From Anthoceros angustus (lineage: Eukaryota; Streptophyta; Anthocerotopsida; Anthocerotales; Anthocerotaceae): a stretch of 64,000 bases of DNA. Location: NCBI GenBank assembly GCA_010909165.1, contig MU008161.1:1612001-1676000 (forward strand). The letters run 5' to 3'. Shown here piece by piece: positions 11,019-24,206 of this stretch. Positions within the stretch are counted from its first letter, which is position 1. Each line of letters begins with the position of its first letter. The position numbers were made by a program, and so were the translations under genes. Under the pieces are notes generated by a model, which saw nothing but the letters and a program-made list of their open reading frames with translations, ran no database searches and was not told where the DNA came from.

Positions 11019-12964
11019 TATGCACTGGATTATTTCTATAAGCAAAGATTTGGAGGTGAACCCGCACCCGACCCCATACATGTGGCCATGCGTGGCACGC
11101 TTGATGTGCCACTAGAACAAGGTGCTATCATACATTGTGCTGAATTGCTACTCTTGTCTTGTGATCTGCCACCATAACAAGGTGTTGTATGTGGTGCATC
11201 GCTGTGCTCGAGTGCTTGGGTCCTTGCTTCGATTGATCTATGACTTGACTTGTTTCGGTAATGTTGCTTCTCTCCACTTAACGAGCACGATGGAGAAGGC
11301 GTTTACCATATTCTCTGACCTTTTTGTCAACTTTAGACTAAAGAGACAGCATCAACCTCGATAGATCCCTACCACGAGATGCATTTGGTGCATCTCAAGG
11401 CAGGAAATCTTTCCACAAAACACTAGATTGAGATTGCAAAGGAAGTGGCAAACAACAACCACATCCAAGGTTTGTCCGCAGAGCAGTGCAAGGAGAAGCT
11501 TGAGAATTGTGGGCAGACTTTCGCTAACGGCCAGCCGGGCGCACACTAATCTCGTGTCGTGTAGTATGGGGTCCGAACCCAAGGGAATGGTCCGTTCCGT
11601 TTACTCACTATTCGCCTACCTCATATTCCTAATTTACCAGTCTACTATCGTGACTACAAAACTCTTCCGCCAGCTCCACTTGATTACGGGGGTGGGCGGC
11701 AGCCACACCGCTTGTGCGGTCTCCCAGTCCGGCCACAACCGTTGCCAAACGCCGCCGCCAAATCTCCTCTAATGGGAAAACGAGACACCGCACCATGTGA
11801 CCCTCGACTGGGCGATACTAGGGTGATCGCCTAGCTACACGAGCGTAGGACCAGAGGCGATACTCAAGATACCAACCTACCCTTCCGACGAACCGGACCG
11901 GAGTACGTACTACTCTTCGTATCGTCTGCGCCCTAAGGTTACAGCCTCGAGTCCAACCGTACCACCGTCCGAACCGCCTACTTTGTACCCCTCACATGGA
12001 GGGTCACATTCTCCTCCCTTGCTTCCCTCAGCTGGCTGCCCAATTTCGCTTGAAGGGCATAATCCGCCCAAAATCGTCTCTTCCTCACCACCAGCATCCT
12101 ATGCACCACCTTCTTGTGGTGCTCCTCCTCCTAGGACCGCCTCCGCTCCAAGTCCGCTAGTTGCTGGGCAAGTCTCTCCCTCTCCTCCTGCCAAGCAACC
12201 TTCTCGCGCTTCAGCTCTTTCACCTACAGGTCTTGAGAGCCTAGCTCCGCGCTTCTCCTCCAAATTGAACCGGGTCCTTCGTGATTCCTCTTCCATGTCC
12301 CGGATTTTGATGGCTTGAGTGGCCATCACCTGCTCCTACGCCTAACATGATAATTTTTGAAGGGGGGGAATATAGTAACCGCCTTCGGTCGAGACAACAC
12401 CCCCTTGTCACGAAGAACACCTTTCCTAGAATAGCATATCTGTCCTACTTTGATAATGCGCACACCCTTTCTGAGGTCATACCTTTGATAAAAGATGCAC
12501 TTTCAAGTCTACACCCGAGAATTGGAGCACAGTAGGGTGTGGGCCCGTTTGCGTTTTAGTAGAATGCATAGAGGGCTGCCATTTTCATATGTCTATTACA
12601 ACCGAAAACTTTTACTTTCAAGTGGTGGAACACAATGAAAAGAATCACGTACCAGCGGAGTCTGGTTTCTGGTCGTGAGAACATTGCAACAAACAACTGC
12701 TAAAGGAGGAAGTGGTCAATAAGCCGACAATAGTCATTGAAGAGTGCGGCTCGGGCGACTCATCCATGCCTTGCGCCTAAAGCGGGTCAAGTACCACCGC
12801 CATATTCCGGAGGCGGTCCATATCGCCACCTCAAAGTTGTCGTTCTCCTCCATTGCTTGCTGCCTTCTCAAGTATCATTCTTGGGCCCAATACCGACGGT
12901 GTCGACCACCAAAGTATCTAGGTCGGCCGACCTCATCCAAAACATTTTCTTAAAGGCGGCCTGA
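11019..12964. other. No gene recognised; probable old transposon debris
   Basis: Only short open frames are present. Phrases near 11430-11520 and 12000-12330 look like worn coding sequence, but no diagnostic motif could be found on either strand. Confidence 0.25.
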
Positions 12965-13325
12965 GGAGGCGCGGCCGATCGGCGCCCATGGGTAGAACAC
13001 GGTGTGCTAGGAGGCGCCCGGCGCCGCCGTGGGCGGTAATGTCGCGGTTGGTGGGTGGGAGGCGCGGCCGATCGGCGCCCATGGGCAAGGCATGTCGTGT
13101 TGGTGGGTGGGAGGCGCGGCCGATCGGCGCCCATGGGCAGTGTGCTAGGAGAGGGTGCCGGCCGGCGCCCATGGGCGAGTGTGCTAGGGGAGGCGCCGGC
13201 CGGCGCCCATGGGTGTGCTGGGGAGGCGCCGATCGGCGCCCATGGGCGTGGCGGGCGTGTTGGGGGGCGCAGTGCCGCCGGGGCCCATGGGCGAGTGTGC
13301 TAGGGGAGGCGCCGCGTGCGACCTC
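12965..13325. repeat. GC-rich tandem array with a palindromic core
   Basis: At least six copies of a core close to ggccgatcggcgcccatggg recur at uneven spacing (about 12975, 13065, 13115, 13160, 13200, 13230). They are separated by linkers such as gtgtgctaggggaggc. The core is nearly self-complementary (cgatcg, ggcgcc, catg), so each unit could form a hairpin. Long frames on both strands here are by-products of the repeat. Confidence 0.85.
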
Positions 13326-14879
13326 CTCCTGCATGCCCATTGTAGCCCTCCCTTCCACGCACTTGCTTTCACTGTCGTGGCACTTCCATCCGAAATTCAT
13401 TGGCTAACCTTAGAAGCAACCTTGCAATGAAGGCTAACCTTAGAAGCAAATGCAAATCGAGCCAGATCCGGTCGGTCAGTGTAAAGGGTACTCCTCAGGA
13501 AACATCTCAGATTGGACAAAAAGCGATAAGGGATAAGCTGCGAGGTTGCGTGGCTTCATACAACTGCGAGTCAAAGTGCATGAAGATCACGTGTGATCAG
13601 AGAAGGCTGGACCAAGTGATGACAAGGATTGAACTCTAGGGATGAGTGAAATTGAAATCTTGTTTTTTCCCAGTTAATGTTGTAAGTCTAGTTCGATATT
13701 CTTGTGTTAGGGAAATACCACTGGTGGCTTTTGTGGTGTCATAATAAAACCACATTTTCCTCCTAAGCGGAGTTCTGATTGTCCTTCCAGTGACGGCCTT
13801 CCTCACCGCTCCTACTTTGCATTATTCCCTAGGTTCGAGTTTGGGACCACCATTCGTACATTCTTTGGATGGAAAGTAGTAACTCTTCTGGTGAATGACC
13901 TTTTTTGAATTTTATTTTCGCAATCAAAGCCATTTGTTTAGGGGCCCATCAAAAACCCCTTGAGAGATTATTTGCGAGCCTTCGGATTATTCACCCCCTT
14001 CAAAAATTATCATGTTGCCTCTACCTGCAGAATTTCTATATTTTACAAGCCAAAATCTTGGCTGAAAGTCATGGCCAATCTAGATGGCCATCAGCACGGG
14101 CGTCAGCGCCCTGCTGAAAGGATCCCTATGCAAAATAGGTCAAGAGTTGCTGATAGGCTCACAATTGCATCTCAGCTGCATTAGGGCATCCTAGCATGGA
14201 GCCATTTAAATCAAACTCAACCTATGTAGATAGCAGATCTAAGAGACGCATTTAATACAATCATTCAGGCGCTCTATCCTCATAACCTAAATCTGACGTT
14301 TACTCTTCCTCCTAGAAACCCACAGAATTTGCCAGAAGTGCGTGTGCGAAGAGCCTTTGATGGAAACGGGCAGCCCCGTGGTTTCATCACAACTCAAGCT
14401 GCCACAAATACAGGTGTCAGCACAATAATCCAACGCATCGAGGCAAATAACAGAATTGTGGACAGACGCTTCAATCAAATAAATGTACACCTATCTACAG
14501 CAAGCGTGGACTTACAGGATCTGAAGGAACAAATTGCGCACTTGGACTACAAGCTAGTCATGCTTCTCAAGCTGAGCTGCTCAAGAACCCTGCATTCAGG
14601 AACATAGCCTGTAAGCACGCAAGGAAGACAAATCGTGGGCGCAAGTTTGATTCACTTAATTTGTGTCCATCTTGCTCCACTTATGCTTATAACAAGTACG
14701 AGATGAGGAGCTCCAAAATTGCAGCTAGGAGAGTTGTCTGGGATCAGACCCTGCAACGCCAAAATCAACGTGCACTGTAAGTAGAGTGTATGGACAGAGC
14801 ATGCAGTGATTAGGAAGCTGATATACTAGATACAGTAGAGACAGAAGTTGAACATACCTTTGAAACACTGAAACCCAAC
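13326..14879. other. Flank of the copia element; possible degenerate LTR and leader
   Basis: Bases 13820-13850 (attccctaggttcgagtttg) resemble the end of a plant retrotransposon U5 region. An ORF at 14329-14607 has a helical, gag-like composition but no named domain. I could not find a matching second LTR or a clear primer-binding site before the gag start at 14880. Confidence 0.3.
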
Positions 14880-15575
14880 ATGGGTGATACAGCTTCATCA
14901 TCCAACTTTGGTGGTGAATCCTTTAAGGAAAAGGATAGATTCAACGGGACTGACTTTGACATATGGCTCATCCGGATGGAGGGTGTCCTCGAGATGAGGA
15001 ACCTTCTGAAATATGCAACCGGAAAGGTAGAGGATTTTGGCGAAGGGACAACAGCAGAAGCAGACTGGTTAGCTAAAGACAGCGCAGCCAAATACCTTAT
15101 TCGCAGTGGCCTAACAACTGAAATGTTGAGGCAGACTGGAGGGGTGAAGACTTCAGCTGAAATCTGGACTCGCCTCAAGGAACTCTACGTAGGGCACAAC
15201 ATGGTCAGTGCAATGACAGCTATACGTAACTTCCAGAATTTGAGAATGAAGGAAGGTGATTCAGTGGAAAAACATTTGAATACCTTTAGGACCTTAGCCT
15301 CAAGGCTACCAAGTGCCTCCAAAGTCAACATGGAAGACGATGAAATGGTGATGAGACTTCTTCTACTCTCACTTCCTGAATCATGGTCACATTTTGTGAC
15401 CTCCCATACTGCTGCTCAAACACAAGCTACACTGTTAGCTAAGAAACAAGGTGTGGAGATGCCAGAGATGTCATTTTTGCAGCTTGTCAGCTCTATGCTT
15501 CAAGAAGAAGCGAGCAGGATGACCCACAGGCGAACAGGCAAACAACATGCCCTGTACACCTCTAACCAAGGATGA
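14880..15575 (+). CDS. Copia gag (UBN2-type) protein, 231 aa
   Basis: It begins at ATG 14880 with the usual copia gag layout: FNGTDFDIWLIRMEGVL near the start, then IWTRLKELYVGHN, LNTFRTLASRLP and LLLSLPESWSHF. Gag forms the virus-like particle in the cytoplasm and packages element RNA. The frame ends at 15575 before the nucleocapsid knuckle. A worn knuckle (SWHTVQ...RKRDYAKR) can be read just downstream without its cysteines, so this ORF is probably shortened. Confidence 0.8.
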   Translation: MGDTASSSNFGGESFKEKDRFNGTDFDIWLIRMEGVLEMRNLLKYATGKVEDFGEGTTAEADWLAKDSAAKYLIRSGLTTEMLRQTGGVKTSAEIWTRLKELYVGHNMVSAMTAIRNFQNLRMKEGDSVEKHLNTFRTLASRLPSASKVNMEDDEMVMRLLLLSLPESWSHFVTSHTAAQTQATLLAKKQGVEMPEMSFLQLVSSMLQEEASRMTHRRTGKQHALYTSNQG

Positions 15576-15727
15576 GGAGGCAGAAAATCCTTCTCAAAAG
15601 GAGGTGGTGGCAACTCATTCAAAGGAGGTGGTTTGCAAGGAGTAGCCTCATCTGGAAAGAAGACTAAAAGGCAATCTTGGCACACCGTGCAAGATACAGT
15701 CACCAGGAAACGTGATTATGCAAAGCG

Positions 15728-18258
15728 GTGGAGTTCTCGCAAGGAGGAGTCATCCAGTGGCGAGACCTGCAGTGGTGGTCGAGCGAGAATACTCCATCAA
15801 CCCTAACAATTGGGACAAGGGAGTTTGCTAGTCCACTGTTGCTTCCCACTTGTCTGTCTTCAAAAGCAAATATGAAACCAACAGCAGAGTGGTATTTAGA
15901 CACTAGTGCAACTGCGCACATTTGTTTTGACAGAAATGCCTTCAACACATACAGGGCTGTATCTGACCATTATGTTTACCTTGGAGACGATAGGTCTCTA
16001 GTCTCACCAAGTCGTGGCACAGTTGAGCTGTCAGTCCCATCTAGCATCAGACTAAAATTAAGAGATGTTTACTATGTGCTAGACATGACTAGAAATCTAA
16101 TCTCAGTTAGAAGATTGAATGCTGACAACAACAGTCTCGTTGTCTTCAATAGAATAGATTGCCAAATAGTAGATGCATTTGACCCTAGAAAGGTACCTGC
16201 CTATGGGTCTTCGGACCATGATCTGTTCCGTCTCCATCTGCTCAGTGGAGTAGCAGAGTCCCACCTGACACAAGATGTCTCCCTAGCCTCTGCACAACAG
16301 ATAGTAAAGTCTAAGTTGTGGCATGAACGTTTGGGTCACCCTCACATGGCAAAACTGCAGAAGTTGGCTTTGAGTGACTTGTATCAAGATGGACCTATTG
16401 GCTCTTTGACTGCCATACCCCTATGTGAAGCTTGCGTGCTATCTACGAAACACCAAGCAGCCTTCAAGAACAAAGCACCTCACCGTACTACAGATGTCCT
16501 TAAGCTTGTTCATGCAGACCTGTGTGAACCTTTATCACAAGAATCCATTGGAGGTGGGCTTTATTTTCTAACGTTTACAGATGACAAAAGCCGTTTTGTC
16601 ACCACCTACATCCTGAAGAACAAAAGTGAATGCTTTTCCTATTTCAAGGAATACATCAAGTTCGCTGAACGTTGGACAGGAAAACAGCTCAAGACACTTA
16701 GATCTGATAATGGCGGGGAATTCACATCAAATGAATTTCAGTAGTTTTGTAAAGATGAAGGCATTGGACGCCAACTTACAGTTGTGTACACTCCACAACA
16801 GAATGGAGTGGCAGAGCGCTTGAATCTCACATTGCAGGAGATGGTCTCCTCATTGTTACATGACGCTCATTTGCCACTACCTTACTCGGCTTAGGCCTTG
16901 ATGACTTCAACCTTTCTTCGGAACAGGTTACCCATGCCACTAATGCAGTTGCTGGCAAAACCCCTTATGAGGCTTTTACAGGTAGGAAGCCATCAATCCA
17001 ACACTTGAGGACTTTTGGCTGTCTCGCTTATGCCTTCATACCTAAACAAAAGCGAACCAAGATTTCAGATAAGGCACGCAAGCTGCTTATGCTGGGATAT
17101 ACAAAGGGGATAAAAGCTTACAAATTGTATGACATCCCTTCTAACAGAGTCATCTATGCCCGGAGTGTTACTTTTGACGAAACAAGAACTTGGGCGTTAG
17201 TGGGAGCTTACACTCATGCTCCCGAACCTGATGACAGTGAGAACTCTTTGGACATTTCTCATTTTGATCTAACAGATCATGGCACTCAGGATCCCCCTGT
17301 TGAGGATATTGCTCTTGCAGGAGGGGACAACCAGGCAGTGTTAGAAGAACCTGAACCACCTGAATTGCCACTGCCAAATTTCCAGGACCAAAATCCTCCA
17401 AATCCAGTAGTTGATGAAGCCGCTAAACATGAAGCACATCAAGACACTACTGAAAAGGATGAACCTGAGGAAACAGATGAAGCTGATGATATACTTCATG
17501 CTGAACTCGAACTGAACCTAACACGAGCAGCGATACCCAACTCGCGAACTGCAGGCACCGACTATTATCGCACACGACGTGCTACCTCTTCTCATGTGAA
17601 GGCCTATGCTGCCACAGCCTTGAATCCCATAGAACCGCAATCTTATGAGGAAGCTCTCAGCAGGCTTGATCACAAAGAATGGGAAAAGTCAATCCAATCA
17701 GAATATGATTCTCTAATTGAGAATGGAACTTGGGAACTTGCACAGTTGCCCAAAGGCAGAAAATTGGTGTCATGTAAATGGGTGTTTAAGCTAAAGTTTA
17801 AGGCTGATGGATCATTTGATAGATATAAGGCCAGACTAGTTGCTAGGGGATTCACACAAGTTCCAGGTTTAGATTACCTTGAAACCTTTGCTCCTGTCGT
17901 CAAGCTTGCCACTCTGCGTACTATATATGTGTGCCATTGCAGCTGACAAGGACTACGAGCTCAGAATGTTTGATGTGAAGACTCCCTTCTTGCATGGAAT
18001 TCTTGATACTGAAATTTACATGCAACAGCCGCCTGGTTATGAGGTCAAAGGCAAAGAAGACTATGCTTGCAAACTAATTAAGTGCATGTATGGACTTAAG
18101 CGATCGACCATGAAATGGAGCTGCCTTTGGACAAAAGGAGCGCAAGCCCTAGGTTTACAAAACAATAAGCGGTGACTGTACATATATACATCAAAGGTGA
18201 TGTGATACATTACTTAGTGTCTATGTTGATGACCTTATCTTGGCCCATGCTTGACCTG
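15728..18258 (+). pseudogene. Copia pol: protease, integrase, N-terminal RT (broken)
   Basis: In order: aspartic protease box WYLDTSATAHI (about 15890), GAG-pre-integrase KLWHERLGHPHMAKLQKL (16315), and integrase core with its three acidic positions in VHADLCEP, LRSDNGGEF and NGVAERLN (16508-16825). Next come the integrase C-terminus ([11 protein letters not shown], 17005) and RT ([15 protein letters not shown], 17770; DVKTPFLHG, 17972; YVDD, 18222). A stop at 16742 cuts integrase just before its Glu, another falls near 16890, and frame changes occur near 17940 and 18180. The protein is therefore not made in one piece. Confidence 0.88.
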
Positions 18259-19204
18259 AATTTCATATCTTGATCAGACACACTTTAGGCGTGGAAGACC
18301 ACATGTACTAACCCCGCTCCCAAGTGTCGGGTGAGCGATTTTTGTTTTGGATGTGTTAGAATAGCGAGTGCTTTGAGAATCGTCGAGTCGGGTCTTTTAT
18401 ACGGAATGGTCCTTGGCCCTTGGAGATAATAATAATTTTTCGACCCTTAGGTTTGACCCGGAGGGTGGGTAGAAATAGAGTCCTTGGGTATTGGGAATTT
18501 TAGAATAAAAGGTGTCTATATATGCTAGGGATGCTCACAATATGCCGCGTTGTGTAGTCAAGTGGGGTGGTGGCTAGTTCCACCACGGTGGCAGCAGGAC
18601 GTCTGAGACCGAATTTACAACCCTAGTGGCGGGCGGGACTACGTCAGTCGGGCGCAAGCGGGAGAAGGCACACCGGCACGCGGTCGCGACTTTCGGGAGG
18701 CGGTCGGAGGCGAGGCTGCAGCAAGAGGCGGCCTGGCAACCCGAGCCAAATCAACATCTCATGCGAGGAGGAAGCGGCGGCAATCGGAGCGGCGGCGGAG
18801 GAGAAATCAGGCGGCAAGTTCGAGGCGTGGAAGGAGGCCGCGGCGGCTTTGATTTTTCTCTTGACCGAGATCTGCGGGGTAGTCGAGGTTTTGTTTTGGG
18901 AAACAACGAGAGAAGGAGATGGCGCCCAGTGCGGCGAAATCCCACCAGGTGGCCCAACATGGACCATGGAAGTGAGGTGCTGGCGGGAGGCTCACGAAGT
19001 TCATGGAGAAGAAATGGTGCTCTGACTGCATTGGTGCAAGAGTGCGCCCGGCAATTAAGGACCAAGTCGCAAGAGGGTGGCCGAGGAAAAGGCCGCAGGC
19101 GGGATTTGGCCCTCTTCGAGGCGGTGTATGGGCGAAGCATCGGAGGATGGGAGCTTGGTGATTGACCCCAGTGAAGAAGACCTTGAAATGCGGTAGCTCA
19201 TGAA

Positions 19205-21860
19205 GCACAGGGAAGTGAGAGTGAACAATGGGTGGGTGACTCGCCAACTCGTGTCTGCTTGGTGGTGGGATTGGCCAAATGGATTTTGTGTTTCCCTGAG
19301 CCGGAAGCTGGATCATATGGCGGATCACTTCTTGGTTTTCTTCACGAGGTGGTCAAGGGTACACAAATTGATTGGGGAGGATGATTTTCGAAAGAGCACA
19401 TGAGGAGAAGGCGATTTACTCTCTTCTTCCCTCGGCCCTCCTTGATTTCGCCTTTTCGATTCATGTATTTGCGCATTAGTGTTTAACGGAGTTGGAAGGT
19501 GTCCATACTGCATGGTTGGAAGCCGGTCGGGGAACTCAAGGTAGAAGAGGAGGAATTGAAGGAGGATTCGGGCAAGGATTCCAGCGGTTAGTCGCTTCCT
19601 GGAAGGTTCGGAAGAGGGTGGGGAAGTTTCCAAGGGTAAGCGAAGGCGGCAGCAGTCGAGCAGGGGTCGGCGAAAAGGGAGCGGCGGCGAGGAGGAACCC
19701 ACAGCTACACCCGGTCACAGTCGAAGGCAGCGGCGAGAGCAGGTAAGGAGGAGAAAATAAAGGGAAATGGCAAGTTGCTCCCCTCCAGTGCAGGATGAAT
19801 CGCCGCTAGAGAATGAAGCGGGGAAGGCGTGTGAGACCAACCCCTAGGAGAGGAGGGTTAACTTGCCGAGACCAGACTCGGGACATTTTGGCGACATTTC
19901 AGAACCGTCCGGTGAGGTGGGGATAGGAGACACCTCGCATCGAGAATTGTTGTGGAGGCGGATGGGCAAAGGGACAGCCAATTTGGGGATTTGGGGTTTG
20001 ACTTGGCCATGGCACAGCGGATCTCCTCGATCAAGCGACCATGGCTCTCACTTGAGTGTGCAAGGCCAACAGAAGTTGCTCAAGGAGAAGTTGGAAAGCA
20101 CAGGGAAGTGAGTGAACAATGGGTGGGTGACTCGCCAACTCGTGTCTGCTTGGTGGTGGGATTAGCCAAATGGATTTTGTGTTTCCTCTGAGCCGGAAGG
20201 CTGGATCATATGGCGGATCACTTCTTGGTTTTCTTCACGAGGTGGTCAAGGGTACACAAATTGATTGGGGAGGATGATTTTCGAAAGAGCACATGAGGAG
20301 AAGGCGATTTACTCTCTTCTTCCCTCGGCCCTCCTTGATTTCGCCTTTTCGATTCATGTATTTGCGCATTAGTGTTTAACGGAGTTGGAAGGTGTCCATA
20401 CTGCATGGTTGGAAGCCGGTCGGGGAACTCAAGGTAGAAGAGGAGGAATTGAAGGAGGATTCGGGCAAGGATTCCAGCGGTTAGTCGCTTCCTGGAAGGT
20501 TCGGAAGAGGGTGGGGAAGTTTCCAAGGGTAAGCGAAGGCGGCAGCAGTCGAGCAGGGGTCGGCGAAAAGGGGAGGCGGCGAGGAGGAACCCACAGCTAC
20601 ACCCGGTCACAGTCGAAGGCAGCGGCGAGAGCAGGTAAGGAGGAGAAAATAAAGGGAAATGGCAAGTTGCTCCCCTCCAGTGCAGGATGAATCGCCGCTA
20701 GAGAATGAAGCGGGGAAGAGGCGTGAGACCAACCCCTAGGAGAGGAGGGTTAACTTGCCGAGACCAGACTCGGGACATTTTGGCGACATTTCAGAACCGT
20801 CCGGTGAGGTGGGGATAGGAGACACCTCGCATCGAGAATTGTTGTGGAGGCGGATGGGCAAAGGGACAGCCAATTTGGGGATTTGGGGTTTGACTTGGCC
20901 ATGGCACAGCGGATCTCCTCGATCAAGCGACCATGGCTCTCACTTGAGTGTGCAAGGCCAACAGAAGTTGCTCAAGGAGAAGTTGGAAAGCACAGGGAAG
21001 TGAGTGAACAATGGGTGGGTGACTCGCCAACTCGTGTCTGCTTGGTGGTGGGATTAGCCAAATGGATTTTGTGTTTCCCTGAGCCAGGCTGGATCATATG
21101 GCGGATCACTTCTTGGTTTTCTTCACGAGGTGGTCAAGGGTACACAAATTGATTGGGGAGGATGATTTTCGAAAGAGCACATGAGGAGAAGGCGAATTAC
21201 TCTCTTCTTCCCTCGGCCCTCCTTGATTTCGCCTTTTCGATTCATGTATTTGCGCAAGGGTGTTTAGCGGAGTTGGAAGGCATGTCATACATGGTTGGGC
21301 CGGTCGGGGAACTCAAGGTAGAAGAGGAGGAATTGAAGGAGGATTCGGGCAAGGATTCCAGTTGGGAGTCGCCTCCTGGAAGGTTCGGAAGAGGGTGGGG
21401 AAGTTTCCAAGGGTAAGCGAAGGCGGCAGCAGTCGAGCAGGGGTCGGCGAAAAGGGGAGGCGCCCCGGAGGAGGAACCCACACCGGGGTCACCCGGTCGA
21501 AGGCAGGAGCAGGTAAGGAGGAAAATAAAGGGAAATGGCAAGTTGCTCCCCTCAGTCTGGGGATGAATCGCCGCTAGAGAATGAGGCGGGGAAGCGTGAG
21601 ACCAACCCCTAGGAGGAGGGTTAACCCAGTGGCCGAGACCATAGACTCGGGACATTTTGGCGACATTTCTTTGACCGTCCATTTGAGGTGGGGATAGGAC
21701 ACCGTCTGAGGTGTTGTGGGCGGATGGGCAAAGGGGGCCAATTTGGGGATCGAGGTTTGACTTGGCCATGGCAGGCGGATCTCCTCGATCAAGCGACCAT
21801 GGCTCTCACACTTTGAGCAAGGCCAGCAGGAGAAGTTGCTCAAGGAGAAGTTGGAAAGCT
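19205..21860. repeat. Tandem triplication, unit about 892 bp
   Basis: Units start at the phrase gcacagggaagtgag at 19205, 20098 and 20990, giving periods of 893 and 892. Units 1 and 2 are almost identical, differing by a few 1-4 base indels. Unit 3 has many small changes and then runs into new sequence at about 21860. Shared ORFs are repeated with the unit. No domain was recognised in any. Confidence 0.92.
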
Positions 21861-22233
21861 GGAAGGCGAGAGCAAGCGGAGGAGGCCTTGAGGCAGGAGT
21901 CTGGCCTTATGCAAAACAGGAGGCGATTAAGGACATGTCCACTCGGAGGCCTTAGTAAATTCAGGTCAAGGCGCATGCTACAATTGAAGAGCTTCAGATG
22001 AGGTCTCGAGTCCGGGAGGCGGTGGAAGCGATGGCGCCCTTGGAGAAATTCAAGAAGTGGCGGAGGTACAAGCGGGAAAGAGGCGAAGCTAGGGCCGAGT
22101 CAAGAGAGGTGGCCAAACCAAGAAAGGCCGAGCAACCACCACGGTGGCTAAACCACCGTGGAAGCAACCACGGTGGCTAAACCAACCACCGTCGTGGAGC
22201 GAGGCGAGGTGGGGAAGTCAGTGTCGCAGATGG

Positions 22234-23055
22234 AGGGAGATCTCTGGAGAATCAACAGCCGGCCGATTGTCCACGGGAGGAGAGGTAAGGACCTCTCGGA
22301 AGGCGTATTGTGCTACGGCGTCCGGATGAGGATGCTCATGTCACAGCCTGCATGGTGGCGGTGCTCACTCTAAGCGTGTATGTGGTTGTTGGGCGGGAGG
22401 CGGCTGGCTGTACATCTTGACCGCCACAGGCGTTTACGATGGTTCCTTGAGTAGGGCGGGCGCCTATCCTCCGCAAGTGGTCTTTGGAAGAGATGGAGGG
22501 AGATCTCACGGAGAATCAGCCGGGATTGTCCACGGGAGGAGAGGTAAGGACCTCTCGAGAAGGCGTATTGTGCTACGGCGTCCGGATGAGGATGCTCATG
22601 TCACAGCCACGCACGCATGGTGGCGGGTGCTCACTCTAAGCGTGTATGTGGTTGTTGGGCGGGAGGCGGAAACTCTTGGTACATCTTGACCGCCACAGGC
22701 GTTTACGATGGTTCCTTGAGTAGGGCGGGCGCCTATCCTCCATAAGTGGTCTTTGGAAGAGATGAGCGGGCGAGGCGAGCATGGAGGAGCACAGTATGGT
22801 TGTCCGGGAGGAGAGGTAAGGACCTCTCTGTCGAGGCGTATTGTGCTACGGCGTCCGGATGAGGATGCTCATGTCACAGCCACGCACGCATGGTGTGCTC
22901 ACTCTAAGCGTGTATGTGTTGGGCGGGAGGCGGAAACTCACTGTACATCTTGACCGCCCGCAGGCGTTTACGATGGTTCCTTGAGTAGGAGGCGGGCGCC
23001 TATCCTCCGCAAGTGGTCTTTGGAAGAGATGAGCGGGAGGCGAGCATGGAGGGAG
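22234..23055. repeat. Tandem repeat, unit about 250-270 bp, 3 copies
   Basis: Copies are marked by the phrase gtattgtgctacggcgtccg at about 22305, 22565 and 22838, with shared flanks (gtaaggacctct, ggcgtttacgatggttcctt). They differ by small indels. Noncoding as far as I can see. Confidence 0.88.
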
Positions 23056-24206
23056 GAGCACGGTATGGTTGTCAGCGAGGAGGCGGGACAATGGACATAG
23101 AGGTCACGCAGTGGCGTCGCGGGAAGGCGCGAGGAAACTCAGGCGGTGAGAGTGAGGTGGAGGTTGTGGGGAAAATCGCTCGGATCGAGGCGGAGAAGAG
23201 CGAGGGTCCCCATGGGCCGTGGGGGCGGCGGCAATCGAGGCGGTGATTTTAGAGTCGCGATAGCCTAGGACCGGGGTTTCCTTTTCGGGCGAGGGGATAG
23301 GGAGTTCCATCAGCCGTAGAGCTGTTGTTGCTTAGATTGGTAAGGGGCGCTCGTGGTAGGAGCTACAATTTTTAGACACTAAAGAGAAGTGAGCTGTGTT
23401 GGACCACAGCCAGATGTATAAGAGACCCTTTGGGTGTCTCTCAAAGACAGACGATTTCAGGTGTGAACTTCCGTGTATCGAATCCTCGTGTGGGGTTGAT
23501 TGGAGACGTCTGGTCAGCATCAAACGGGTTCGGCGCACCGTCTTCTGGTCACAAGAAGGCCGGGAAGATCTGGATGGTCGAGGCGGAGTGGCCAAGCTCC
23601 ACTGGGAGTGAGGTGGCCGGTGGAAAGAGGTAGGATGCAGCGGAGGCGAGGCGGCTGGAGGCGAATCGCCCAAGCAGCCGGGGTTTTCTTCTGATCCTCT
23701 TTTCCAAGCTGCGCCACCGGTGTGTTCATTCCATGAGAGAGTCATGTGGCCCAAGGAGTCTGTGGCCCAAGGGAGGGTGCATGTGGCCCGTGAGGCGAGG
23801 AGAGTTCATTGGGAAGGGAAGGTTCCGAGGAGTAGTTGTCTTGTGGGAGGGATTGTGAGTGTGTGAGGGAAAATCGGAATGCGTGGGAGTGGGCGCGTGT
23901 GGTGGAATCGCGAAATTCCAGTAAGTGAGGCGTATATAGGTGTCCGTATGCCCATAGCCCCTAGGTCCGTGTTAGAAGCGGTGTGAATAGACTCCATGAG
24001 GCGGTGGTGGGACCATACGGTGGCGGCCACTGCGGTGGCGAGTCTACCAGTGGTGGGTTTGGGCGGGGGTGGTGGAGAAGGTGGGGTAGTGGCGGCGGGG
24101 TAGGTCTAGAATCCATAGATTTAGCACACCTTGACACAACACCATTCCCTTGGGATCGAATCCTAGGACTATAACGACATAGAGGGTAAATGTGGCCTCT
24201 TTGCGT

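Larger units (their letters stand above)
18259..24192. mobile_element. Insert of about 5.9 kb inside the copia RT gene
   Basis: This separates the YVDD part of copia RT from its MSDLGPLQ continuation. It is G-rich on the + strand and strongly repetitive. The + strand carries a 179-codon Gly/Arg-rich ORF (18626-19165), an 892-bp triplication and a second repeat array. Near 21830-22100 the + strand encodes Lys/Glu-rich, gag-like helices (LLKEKLESWKARA). No RT, integrase or transposase was recognised, so it is probably a non-autonomous element. The 3' edge carries a U5-like phrase (cattcccttgggatcgaatc, about 24140). A tggcc pair at 18241 and 24193 could be a target duplication, but this is weak. 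Edges are approximate. Confidence 0.6.

Noticed and set aside
12868-13407. Overlapping long ORFs rich in Gly, Arg and Pro on both strands
   Set aside because: They come from the GC-rich tandem array, where stops are rare in all frames.
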